A stretch of 64,000 bases of DNA from Wohlfahrtiimonas larvae. Lineage in GTDB: Bacteria > Pseudomonadota > Gammaproteobacteria > Cardiobacteriales > Wohlfahrtiimonadaceae. The notes beneath the pieces are model-generated. The model was not told the DNA's origin and ran no database searches. It saw nothing but the letters and a program-made list of their open reading frames with translations. Of this stretch, positions 26,269-34,032 are shown piece after piece (positions within the stretch are counted from its first letter, which is position 1; each line of letters starts with the position of its first letter). The stretch covers positions 186,001 to 250,000 of the forward strand of contig NZ_BAABKE010000004.1 in NCBI RefSeq assembly GCF_039543665.1, given 5' to 3'. The position numbers and the translations under genes were made by a program.

Positions 26269-27606
26269 TTATTGTTTCATCATTGCTTCAGCAACAACAA
26301 ACATTTTCATTGAATTTGAGCCTTTTACTAAAATTGCCACCGACTCATTTTGAATGGCTTTTAAATTATCACGTAAAGTTGCAATGATATCATCATGATT
26401 AGCAAAATGATGACCACCTTCACCAAAAGCTTCAGCGCTCTTCTTCGATAACTCACCTAACGCTAATAACTGATCAAATCCTTTAGATTTTGCATATTGG
26501 CCACATTCTGCATGTAACTCTATAGCGAAATCACCTAATTCACGCATATCCCCCAAAACCAACCAAGTATGATCCGCAATGCCTTCTAATGCATCGATCC
26601 CCGCTTTCAATGAAGCAGGATTACCATTATAAGCATCATTGATCAGAATATGGTTTGGTGATAATTGAATTTTCTCCAAGCGGCCTTTCACACAATGCAA
26701 ATTCTCTAAACCTTGCTGAATTTCTTCTAAAGTTGCGCCCACAGAGTACGTTGCCGCTGCTGCTGCACACGCATTCAAAATATTATGAATACCAACTAAT
26801 GATAAATTGACATGAATAGATTCACCATGAATCACTAATTCAAAAGATTGCTTTTGAATATTTTTTGCCATCACATCTGCATCGTTACGAATACCAAATG
26901 TCATGATCTTATGATCTGTATTAATACTCAACCAATATTGTGCATAATCATCATCAGCATTAATGATTGCGATCCCATCTTTGCCTAAACCTTCAAAGAT
27001 TTCGCCTTTAGCTTTTGCAACGCCTTCAATGTTACCAAAACCTTCTAAATGGCAAGGGCCTGCATTGTTTACGATTGCAACATTAGGTTGCACAATTTTT
27101 GTGAGATAACGAATCTCTTCAAAATGATTCGCACCCATTTCAATAACAGCATATTCATATTGATCTGTTAACTTGAGCACAGTTAAGGGACAGCCGACAT
27201 GATTATTGTAATTACCTTCTGTTGCCAATGTTTGCCCTTTTTCTCTCAAAATTGAAGCAATCATCTCTTTTAAGGTTGTTTTACCATTAGAGCCAGTCAA
27301 AGCAATCGCTGTACCTTTCCAATGTTTTTTCCATTCTTTAGCTAAAACACCCAACGCTTTTTGGCTATCTTTTACAATAATCTGACTAATATTGACTGAT
27401 GGTGTATAACGTTCCACAATAGCACCAATTGCACCTTGTGCTTCAATACTATCTAAAAAATTATGAGCATCATGCTTATCACCTTTCCATGCAAAGAAAA
27501 GCTGACCCGCCTGAATGGAGCGAGTATCTGTCGATGCACCATAAAAAATTGCATCTTCACCTCTTAACTCGCCATTTAAAATTTTTGCCGCATCTGATAA
27601 TTTCAT
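26269..27606 (-). CDS. murF: UDP-MurNAc-tripeptide--D-alanyl-D-alanine ligase
   Basis: It adds D-Ala-D-Ala to UDP-MurNAc-tripeptide, the last cytoplasmic step of precursor synthesis. The 445 residues fit. The ATP P-loop is ALTGSNGKTTLKEM (about residues 101-114), with EMGANHFEEI near 157 and the C-terminal domain LINDAYNGNPASLKA near 315. It is 12 bases from murE upstream and mraY downstream, in one operon. Confidence 0.97.
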   Translation of the reverse strand: MKLSDAAKILNGELRGEDAIFYGASTDTRSIQAGQLFFAWKGDKHDAHNFLDSIEAQGAIGAIVERYTPSVNISQIIVKDSQKALGVLAKEWKKHWKGTAIALTGSNGKTTLKEMIASILREKGQTLATEGNYNNHVGCPLTVLKLTDQYEYAVIEMGANHFEEIRYLTKIVQPNVAIVNNAGPCHLEGFGNIEGVAKAKGEIFEGLGKDGIAIINADDDYAQYWLSINTDHKIMTFGIRNDADVMAKNIQKQSFELVIHGESIHVNLSLVGIHNILNACAAAAATYSVGATLEEIQQGLENLHCVKGRLEKIQLSPNHILINDAYNGNPASLKAGIDALEGIADHTWLVLGDMRELGDFAIELHAECGQYAKSKGFDQLLALGELSKKSAEAFGEGGHHFANHDDIIATLRDNLKAIQNESVAILVKGSNSMKMFVVAEAMMKQ

Positions 27607-27618
27607 AAATTACTTTAA

Positions 27619-29103
27619 CTACCCTTTATGAATGAATGCTGATACAACTTCAGCATCGGAAAAATGATGTTTAGTTTGACCAATGATTTGGTAATCTTCA
27701 TGCCCTTTACCTGCGATTAAAATGATATCGCCCGCCTGAGCTTTTGCTAATGTGTTCACAATAGCTTTTTTACGATCTAAAATTCGTTCAATATTTTTCT
27801 GTGGATCTTTAAATCCTGTAAAAATCTCATCCGCGATGAAATTCTCGTCTTCTGTTCTTGGGTTATCATTTGTCACAATCACATAATCTGCATATTCTTC
27901 TGCAATCTCAGCCATCAAAGGGCGCTTGCCGCGATCACGATCACCACCACAACCGAAGATACAATATAAATCACCATTTGGAATATGTTTTTTGAGTGCT
28001 TTTAATGCTTGTAGTAAAGCATTAGGTTTATGAGCATAATCGATCACAGCAACCGCACCATTCGGTAATTGTAATGCTTCCATTCGGCCTTTCACCAATG
28101 TGATTTCAGGCAAAATTCTACCGATTTTATCCATTGGCAATCCCATCGCCAATAAATTCCCCACCATTGCCACCAAATTATATGCATTGAAATGACCAAA
28201 TAAAGGGCTTTCAATCAAATACGATTCACCATGATAAGTTAATGTAAAACATAAACCTTGTGCGTGTAGATCAATTTTACTGATTTTCAAATAATTTACG
28301 TGATCACATTCTACTTCGCCAAATGGAAACAATGGACGATCATTTTTAACAGATAAATCATCGAATAACTCTTTGCCTACAGGATCTGAAATATTTAGTA
28401 CAGAAGCTTTTGATGGATATTCTTTAAATAAACGCTCTTTTGCTTCACGATAAGCTTCCACTGTATGATGATAATCCAAATGATCACGTGCTAAGTTCAA
28501 GAAAGTTGAAACTTCAAAAGACAAACCATTCACACGCTTTTGATCCAACGCATGAGATGTCACTTCCAATACAATATCAATCTCGTTATGAGCAGGATAT
28601 GCTTTAACAATTTGATCAATCGAACGATACAGTGCTAAAAAATCTGGCGTTGTATGGGTATTTTCTTTTAATTGATCTAAAGGCCCTATGCCATTGGTGC
28701 CAATCATTCCTACATAACGGCCAAATTTTTGCAGCGCTTTAGCAGTAAACATCGCCACAGATGTTTTACCTTCGGTACCTGTAATACCAATCAATGTTGC
28801 CATTTTTAATGATTCTCGATAGAAAATCGGCGCACTGACATGCATTAATTCTAATGCATTAGAAATTTTAAACATTGGAATATCTGTGGGAAGATTATCG
28901 TAATCACCCTCATAAAAAATGGCAACGGCACCCTTTTCTCTCAATGCATCTATATAATCCAAACCATGATTATGTTCACCCTGTAAAGCAAAAAATAGAT
29001 CACCTTTTTCCACATAACGACTATCCGATGATAATCCTGTGATGACTATATCTTGTAATGCCTTAGTCAAATCTAAGTTTGAAAATAATTGAGAGAGTTT
29101 CAT
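27619..29103 (-). CDS. murE: UDP-MurNAc-L-Ala-D-Glu--meso-diaminopimelate ligase
   Basis: It adds meso-diaminopimelate to UDP-MurNAc-dipeptide. The 494 residues fit the Gram-negative enzyme. The P-loop is IGITGTEGKTSVAMF (about 106-120); VTSHALDQKRV and the DNPRTED motif near 405, which marks specificity for meso-diaminopimelate over lysine, are present. The operon position between ftsI (23 bases) and murF (12 bases) is standard. Confidence 0.98.
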   Translation of the reverse strand: MKLSQLFSNLDLTKALQDIVITGLSSDSRYVEKGDLFFALQGEHNHGLDYIDALREKGAVAIFYEGDYDNLPTDIPMFKISNALELMHVSAPIFYRESLKMATLIGITGTEGKTSVAMFTAKALQKFGRYVGMIGTNGIGPLDQLKENTHTTPDFLALYRSIDQIVKAYPAHNEIDIVLEVTSHALDQKRVNGLSFEVSTFLNLARDHLDYHHTVEAYREAKERLFKEYPSKASVLNISDPVGKELFDDLSVKNDRPLFPFGEVECDHVNYLKISKIDLHAQGLCFTLTYHGESYLIESPLFGHFNAYNLVAMVGNLLAMGLPMDKIGRILPEITLVKGRMEALQLPNGAVAVIDYAHKPNALLQALKALKKHIPNGDLYCIFGCGGDRDRGKRPLMAEIAEEYADYVIVTNDNPRTEDENFIADEIFTGFKDPQKNIERILDRKKAIVNTLAKAQAGDIILIAGKGHEDYQIIGQTKHHFSDAEVVSAFIHKG

Positions 29104-29126
29104 AATATTCCTCTATCTGACGCTAA

Positions 29127-30851
29127 CTAATTAGAAATTAATTGCAACTTGGGCAATTCTGTCAAACCATCTGGCTTAATATTTAAAATTCGCAGGGTAT
29201 CTCCCATAATTGAAGAGAATACAGGACCTGCAACAGCACCACCATAATACTGACCTTTAGATGGTTCATCAATCATCACAACGACAACATAACGTGGATT
29301 AGATACAGGACCAAATCCTGCATAAAAAGCTCTATGTTTTGAACTACTATAACGTCCATTTTCAATCTTACGCGCTGTTCCTGATTTTCCTGCAACACGA
29401 TAATTGGCAACTTTAGCTTTAGTTGTTGGATTATCGGTGATTACACGCTCCAACATGTACACCATCGTTTCATTAACGCCTTTAGAAAAAATACGTTGCG
29501 CTGTTTGCTGAGAATCTTTAGGTGATTTTTTAACGATCCTTAATGGCTGTAATACACCATCATTTGCAAATACTGAAAACATTTGTGTCAATTGCGCTGT
29601 ATTAACACTGATACCATAACCAAAAGATTTTGTAGCGTGCTCAAATGCATTACGTTGCCATGGTTTAACACTTCCCAAACGACCAGATTGTTCTCCTTTA
29701 ATCCCTAAGGAAGTTCGTGTGCCAATCCCTAAATTTTTATATAAACTCCATAAAATATCTGGCGGTAATGAAAGCGCAATTTTTGCCACACCAATATTAC
29801 TAGACTTCACCAAAACAGTAATCAAATTCATACTATTAGATTTAGAAACATCCTTGATTGAATTGCCATTCACTTTAAATTGATAACCTGTTTCTACTAC
29901 AGTATCAGGCTTCCATTTACGTGATTCTAAGCCCAATGCTACAACAAATGGTTTAATAGTTGATCCTGGCTCATACGTATCTGAAATTGCACGATTTTTC
30001 ATCAACTCAGGAATACGATGCTGTAAATTATTAGGATTACCTGATGGCTGGCTCACCAATGCTAAAACTTCTCCAGTCCAAGCATCCACAACCATAACAG
30101 CACCACTCTTCGCTTGATGTTCTATGATGGCACTTTTTAATGCTTGATAAGCAGCTAGTTGAATACGGCGATCTATGGTTAATTCCAAATCATTACCCGC
30201 AACGGCAGGTTCTACTACACGCAACTGTTCAATGACACGATTTTTAGTATCACGGATCACTTGTTTACGCCCCATTTTACCTTTCAAGTGATCATCAAAT
30301 GTTAATTCAATACCTTCAATCCCAACATCTTCTGAATTAGTAAATCCTAATAATTGTGCTGTCATTTCAGCATCTGGATAAAACCGCTTATATTCAGTTT
30401 CTATATAAATACCAGGCAAATTAAGTTTTGCCAAAGTATTCGTTTCATGTGGTGGTAATTGTCGTTTCAACCATACAAATCTAGATTGTTCACGTTTTCG
30501 TATAAGCTCATTTAAATGAGACTCATCCATCTGTAGCGCTCGAGCCAAATCAGGGAAGTATTCTGAATAATCTAACAAAACATAAGGATCTGCCCATACC
30601 GAATGAACTTCTGTAGAAACCGCTAATGATTCTTCATTACGATCCATAATGATACCGCGCACCGCAGGTATTTCTACAGTACGAATGACACGATTATTAC
30701 CTTGTGTTTGTAAAAATTGTTGCTCAACAATTTGCAACCCAAACGCACTGATGAAAAGTAAGAATCCTAAAACGTAAAAAATACCCAACACAATAACGCG
30801 TCGAGTATTTTTGACAGATGGCTGTACTTTATCAAGTTTAGTGTTAGCCAT
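29127..30851 (-). CDS. ftsI: Septal peptidoglycan transpeptidase (PBP3)
   Basis: This division-specific class B penicillin-binding protein crosslinks septal peptidoglycan. The 574 residues comprise a short cytoplasmic part, one membrane segment (about 21-42), a pedestal domain, and a transpeptidase domain. The latter carries EPGSTIKPF with the active serine at about 295, SSN near 350 and KSGTA near 493. It starts five bases after ftsL. Confidence 0.97.
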   Translation of the reverse strand: MANTKLDKVQPSVKNTRRVIVLGIFYVLGFLLFISAFGLQIVEQQFLQTQGNNRVIRTVEIPAVRGIIMDRNEESLAVSTEVHSVWADPYVLLDYSEYFPDLARALQMDESHLNELIRKREQSRFVWLKRQLPPHETNTLAKLNLPGIYIETEYKRFYPDAEMTAQLLGFTNSEDVGIEGIELTFDDHLKGKMGRKQVIRDTKNRVIEQLRVVEPAVAGNDLELTIDRRIQLAAYQALKSAIIEHQAKSGAVMVVDAWTGEVLALVSQPSGNPNNLQHRIPELMKNRAISDTYEPGSTIKPFVVALGLESRKWKPDTVVETGYQFKVNGNSIKDVSKSNSMNLITVLVKSSNIGVAKIALSLPPDILWSLYKNLGIGTRTSLGIKGEQSGRLGSVKPWQRNAFEHATKSFGYGISVNTAQLTQMFSVFANDGVLQPLRIVKKSPKDSQQTAQRIFSKGVNETMVYMLERVITDNPTTKAKVANYRVAGKSGTARKIENGRYSSSKHRAFYAGFGPVSNPRYVVVVMIDEPSKGQYYGGAVAGPVFSSIMGDTLRILNIKPDGLTELPKLQLISN

Positions 30852-30856
30852 AACAA

Positions 30857-31180
30857 TTATTGAACATAACGCCCATTATCATTATTATTTGTACTGACTA
30901 AAGTAGAGTTATTTTGTTCAACCACATAAACGATACTGTCTTGCTTTGGCAAGACCATACCCATACGTTCACGAATATTGTGATCTAATAAAACAGAAGT
31001 AATTAACATACTTTCTTCTAATTTTAGCTTATTCCACTCTGCATTTAGCTCATTTTGATGGCTCAATGCTTTCTCATATTGATTCCATAAATGACGCTGT
31101 TCTTGAGTTGTTTTAATCTTTAACATCCCAACACCTGTTGCGATCATTCCTAATGTTATAATCATTATTGTTGTTTTCAC
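30857..31180 (-). CDS. ftsL: Cell division protein FtsL
   Basis: This is a small bitopic divisome protein that links FtsQ/FtsB to FtsWI. The 107 residues hold one N-terminal membrane segment (IMIITLGMIATGVGMLKI), then a coiled-coil periplasmic region (EQRHLWNQYEKALSHQNELNAEW), ending IRERMGMVLP, a usual FtsL pattern. The start is a GTG overlapping the rsmH stop by four bases (GTGA), with a GGAG ribosome site. Sequence conservation in FtsL is low, so position and topology carry the call. Confidence 0.93.
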   Translation of the reverse strand: MKTTIMIITLGMIATGVGMLKIKTTQEQRHLWNQYEKALSHQNELNAEWNKLKLEESMLITSVLLDHNIRERMGMVLPKQDSIVYVVEQNNSTLVSTNNNDNGRYVQ

Positions 31181-32121
31181 GGTAATTTCTCCGCAATTCT
31201 CATTATTGCACTTCTGGCTCTTGGATTATTAAGTGATTCTTCATCACTCGCTTTAACGGGTTTACTAATTAATTTTAATGTTGGTGCTTCTACAAACTGT
31301 GCCACAGGTAAATCAGGCATTAAATCTTTAGGTTTTGCATAATAGTTCATAAAGTTTTTAACAATACGATCTTCCAATGAATGAAAGCTAATCACAACTA
31401 AACGTCCACCTGGCTTCAGCATTGAATATGCAGCCTCAAGTGTTTTAGATAATTCAGTTAGCTCCTCATTCACAGCAATTCTAATTGCTTGAAATACTCG
31501 TGTAGCCGGATGTTTATGTTTATCTTTAAAAGGTACAGCTTCTGCAATAATTGCAGCCAACTGATGTGTGGTAGTAATTGGAGCAATATCCCTGCTTTTT
31601 ATAATGTGATTCGCGATTCTACCTGAAAATTTCTCTTCACCAAACTCACGAAATACACTTGCCATTGTCTCAAAGCTACTTTCAGCTACCCAATCTGCAG
31701 CACTCATCCCCATTTCTGGATTCATGCGCATATCTAATGGACCATCTTTCATAAAACTAAATCCACGATCAGCATCATCTAATTGAGGCGATGAAACACC
31801 AATATCTAATAAAACGCCATCTACTTTTTCAAAACCTGATTGGGCCACTGCATTTTTAATCTCACTCATACAACCTGCATAAAATGAGAAATGAGAGTTA
31901 CCTTTAAATTTTTCTTCTGCACACTGCTTAGCAGCAGGGTCACGATCAATACTGATCAAGTGTCCTGATTCTATTTTTTTTAAAATTTCAGAGGAGTGAC
32001 CACCACGGCCAAATGTTCCATCAACATAAATACCTGTTGGTTGAATATTAAGGGCATCAATTGCTTCATTTAAAAGCACAGAAATGTGTTGGAAATTCGA
32101 CATAGTAAAAGAAAATTTCAT
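31177..32121 (-). CDS. rsmH: 16S rRNA (cytosine1402-N4)-methyltransferase
   Basis: It methylates C1402 of 16S rRNA (formerly MraW). The body HISVLLNEAIDALNIQPTGIYVDGTFGRGGHSSEIL carries the SAM-binding motif VDGTFGRGGHS, with VDGVLLDIGVSSPQLDDADRGFSF near 100 and the C-terminal RARSAIMRIAEKL. Starts at 32121 (314 residues) and 32103 (308) are both possible; neither has a strong ribosome site. It is the first gene of the cluster here: mraZ, which normally precedes it, is absent, and a MraZ-like operator sits 27 bases upstream of the longer start. Confidence 0.97.
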   Translation of the reverse strand: MKFSFTMSNFQHISVLLNEAIDALNIQPTGIYVDGTFGRGGHSSEILKKIESGHLISIDRDPAAKQCAEEKFKGNSHFSFYAGCMSEIKNAVAQSGFEKVDGVLLDIGVSSPQLDDADRGFSFMKDGPLDMRMNPEMGMSAADWVAESSFETMASVFREFGEEKFSGRIANHIIKSRDIAPITTTHQLAAIIAEAVPFKDKHKHPATRVFQAIRIAVNEELTELSKTLEAAYSMLKPGGRLVVISFHSLEDRIVKNFMNYYAKPKDLMPDLPVAQFVEAPTLKLISKPVKASDEESLNNPRARSAIMRIAEKLP

Positions 32122-32147
32122 ATATAGGTACTCGTGCTATATTTTTA

Positions 32148-32171
32148 CCACTTTTCCCCACTTTTTTCCAC
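32148..32171 (-). promoter_or_regulatory. MraZ-like operator: three GTGG boxes at 10-bp period
   Basis: On the minus strand GTGG occurs at 32168-32171, 32158-32161 and 32148-32151, each inside AAAGTGG followed by three bases. MraZ operators described in E. coli and mycoplasmas are repeats of GTGG-type boxes at this period. The box is 27 bases before the rsmH start. The match is seen; MraZ binding is inferred. Confidence 0.65.
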
Positions 32172-32396
32172 TTTTATTTCAAAAAGGCATAAATTATTCT
32201 TATTCCAAGGTTACGGTACATAAAATAACTTTATATTTTTATTTATAAAAACATATCAAATAAAACTTAACCATTTGAATCTTATTGAATAAAATTAAAT
32301 AATAGCTAATAAACCAGATGATTTTCATAAATTGATCAAAATATAATTTTAGTTTTTTATAATCAAAAAGATAAATAGCAACAAAATTAACGCAAT

Positions 32397-32422
32397 AAAA
32401 AAAGGAGCCGAGCTCCTTTTTA
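32397..32422 (-). terminator. Rho-independent terminator of the DUF4377 gene
   Basis: AAAGGAGC and GCTCCTTT pair around CGA, with T-rich flanks on the minus strand. It lies 20 bases after the stop at 32442. Confidence 0.85.
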
Positions 32423-32441
32423 TGCGATTTACATCTAATAG

Positions 32442-32798
32442 CTAATGAGCACGATCCACACTCGGCATCACAACAATTTTTTCCAATAATTCATAATGAA
32501 TATTAGACATATCCGCAGGCGGATTTTTAATCTGAGTCGTCTTAACTTTTAATAACGCAGATTCTCCCTCTATAAACTCAAAACCTTCAATACCTGCATA
32601 AAAATTCTCCCATTCAACCTGATCCAATGAATATTTAACTTGCAAACATTCCATTGGTGCAACACCGACACACTCGGCCTTTTGCCCCTTAACAATTAAG
32701 AATATTTCATCCTCATGCAAAATAACCTTTGTATCTGCATAGCTGAAATGCAGCATTAATCCTATTCCTAGAATTATAGAAATAATTTTAGATTTCAT
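32442..32798 (-). CDS. Secreted DUF4377 domain protein
   Basis: The 118-residue precursor has a signal peptide (MKSKIISIILGIGLMLHFSYA). The mature part contains ECVGVAPMECLQVKY (about residues 42-56), IEGFEFIEGESALLKVKT and IKNPPADMSNIHYELLEKIV, the conserved cysteine pair and PPAD pattern of DUF4377, often found beside META/HslJ domains. It has GAGGGA before the ATG. It stands between yddG and the cell-wall cluster, with its own terminator. Function unknown. Confidence 0.85.
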   Translation of the reverse strand: MKSKIISIILGIGLMLHFSYADTKVILHEDEIFLIVKGQKAECVGVAPMECLQVKYSLDQVEWENFYAGIEGFEFIEGESALLKVKTTQIKNPPADMSNIHYELLEKIVVMPSVDRAH

Positions 32799-32816
32799 TT
32801 TCCCTCTCTTAAAAAC

Positions 32817-33707
32817 TTATCCCAACTTACCGCTTCTCGTCGCAACAAAACAGCATAAAGAACCAATACAAATCATAATGACGCCTTGCCAAAATCCCCA
32901 AGATAATGTAGCACCCAATACTATTGCTGCAAAAAATGCAGAAAATATCGGAATAAAATATGAAGCCGTTGCAAGTATCATAACATTGCCGTGTAAAATA
33001 CCAACATTCCACGCTGCATAACCAAAACCTAAAGCAGAAGCTGCAAGCAATAAATATATTGTCGATTTTAACGTAAAATTAAATTCATTCGTCCCCACAA
33101 AAGCGTATTGAATCCATAATGTGAGCGCAACCAACATGAAGAATAATGTAATCCCATTTTTACCTTTTGCATACTTAGCTGTCACAACGCAATAAGCCGA
33201 CCAAATAATCGCCCCAACAAATGCTAAAATGTAGCTAATTGGGTTTGATTGAATATTAGTAAACATTAAAGAAAAATTTAATCCACCTTCATCGCCCAAA
33301 ACCCAAGTAATACCAACCATAGAAATAATAAACCCTGGAATCACTAGCCATGTCGTTTTCTGCTGATTAAATAAAATACTCGCAATGATTGTTAATGTTG
33401 GCCAAAGATAATTAATCATTCCAACTTCTATAGCCTGCCTACTACTCTTTGCATAGCCAATGGATAACGCCAAACAGATTTCATAAGCAACAAATAATAC
33501 AGCACCCACCAAAAGATACTTTTTAGGAAAGTGGTGAATTGTGGGAAAACCAATAGAAAATAGTAGAAATATTGAAGCAACTGTGTACATTAAAGCAGCA
33601 CCGCCAACAGCACTAAAATTTTCACTCACCACGCGGATTAAAGCCACAATGAAACTCCACAGTACAATGGCAATTAATCCGATCAATGTTGCTTTAGTTT
33701 TAGTCAT
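32817..33707 (-). CDS. yddG: Aromatic amino acid exporter YddG (DMT/EamA family)
   Basis: The 296-residue inner-membrane protein has ten hydrophobic segments in two EamA halves. It follows E. coli YddG closely as I remember it: KATLIGLIAIVLWS at the start, YEICLALSIGYA near 80, QAIEVGMINYLWPTLTI (near 93-109) and GYAAWNVGILHGNVMI (near 228-243). YddG exports aromatic amino acids. The ATG at 33707 lacks a strong ribosome site. It starts about 150 bases from the tRNA-Ser terminator. It precedes the DUF4377 gene by 18 bases and may be co-transcribed with it. Confidence 0.93.
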   Translation of the reverse strand: MTKTKATLIGLIAIVLWSFIVALIRVVSENFSAVGGAALMYTVASIFLLFSIGFPTIHHFPKKYLLVGAVLFVAYEICLALSIGYAKSSRQAIEVGMINYLWPTLTIIASILFNQQKTTWLVIPGFIISMVGITWVLGDEGGLNFSLMFTNIQSNPISYILAFVGAIIWSAYCVVTAKYAKGKNGITLFFMLVALTLWIQYAFVGTNEFNFTLKSTIYLLLAASALGFGYAAWNVGILHGNVMILATASYFIPIFSAFFAAIVLGATLSWGFWQGVIMICIGSLCCFVATRSGKLG

Positions 33708-33815
33708 AACTTAACTCTGAATAACAATTTTCGACTGACCAAATTTATCATGATTAGAATATATCCCAAAACCTACGCAGAATATATGAAGGATACAGTA
33801 TTTCAAACAGGCAAT

Positions 33816-33853
33816 AAAAAAGCTTGCATATCAATAAGATAAACAAGCTTTTT
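33816..33853 (-). terminator. Terminator after tRNA-Ser
   Basis: AAAAAGCTTG and CAAGCTTTTT form a 10-bp stem with an 18-base loop, just past the 3' end of the tRNA on the minus strand. The arm itself ends in five Ts. Confidence 0.65.
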
Positions 33854-33861
33854 ACTATACT

Positions 33862-33951
33862 TGGCGGAGGTGGTGGGATTCGAACTCACGAACGGTTTAA
33901 CCCGTTGCCGGTTTTCAAGACCGGTGCCTTCAACCACTCGGCCACACCTCC
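33862..33951 (-). tRNA. tRNA-Ser (anticodon UGA)
   Basis: Read on the minus strand it runs from GGAGGTGTGGCCGAG (acceptor and D arm) through an anticodon loop CTTGAAA with anticodon TGA, a long serine-type variable arm (CAACGGGTTAAACCGTTC region), the T-arm GAGTTCGAATCCCACC and an encoded CCA at 33862-33864. The acceptor stem GGAGGTG pairs with CACCTCC. The 90-base length is right for a class II tRNA. Confidence 0.97.
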
Positions 33952-33964
33952 AAAAGAGAAATGA

Positions 33965-33992
33965 ATTATATACAATTCACCGCTAAACGCAA
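33965..33992 (-). promoter_or_regulatory. Putative promoter of tRNA-Ser
   Basis: On the minus strand TTGCGT (33987-33992) and TATAAT (33965-33970) are separated by 16 bases, and the -10 ends 13 bases before the mature tRNA 5' end. Confidence 0.55.
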
Positions 33993-34032
33993 CCCCTTAT
34001 TGATTATTTGCTAAAAATTCACTCAAATCAGT

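Larger units (their letters stand above)
32122..32441. other. Intergenic region upstream of rsmH
   Basis: These 320 AT-rich bases contain the triple GTGG box at 32148-32171 and the terminator of the DUF4377 gene at 32397-32422. No mraZ reading frame or remnant is visible on either strand. I could not place a convincing -35/-10 pair for rsmH. Confidence 0.6.
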
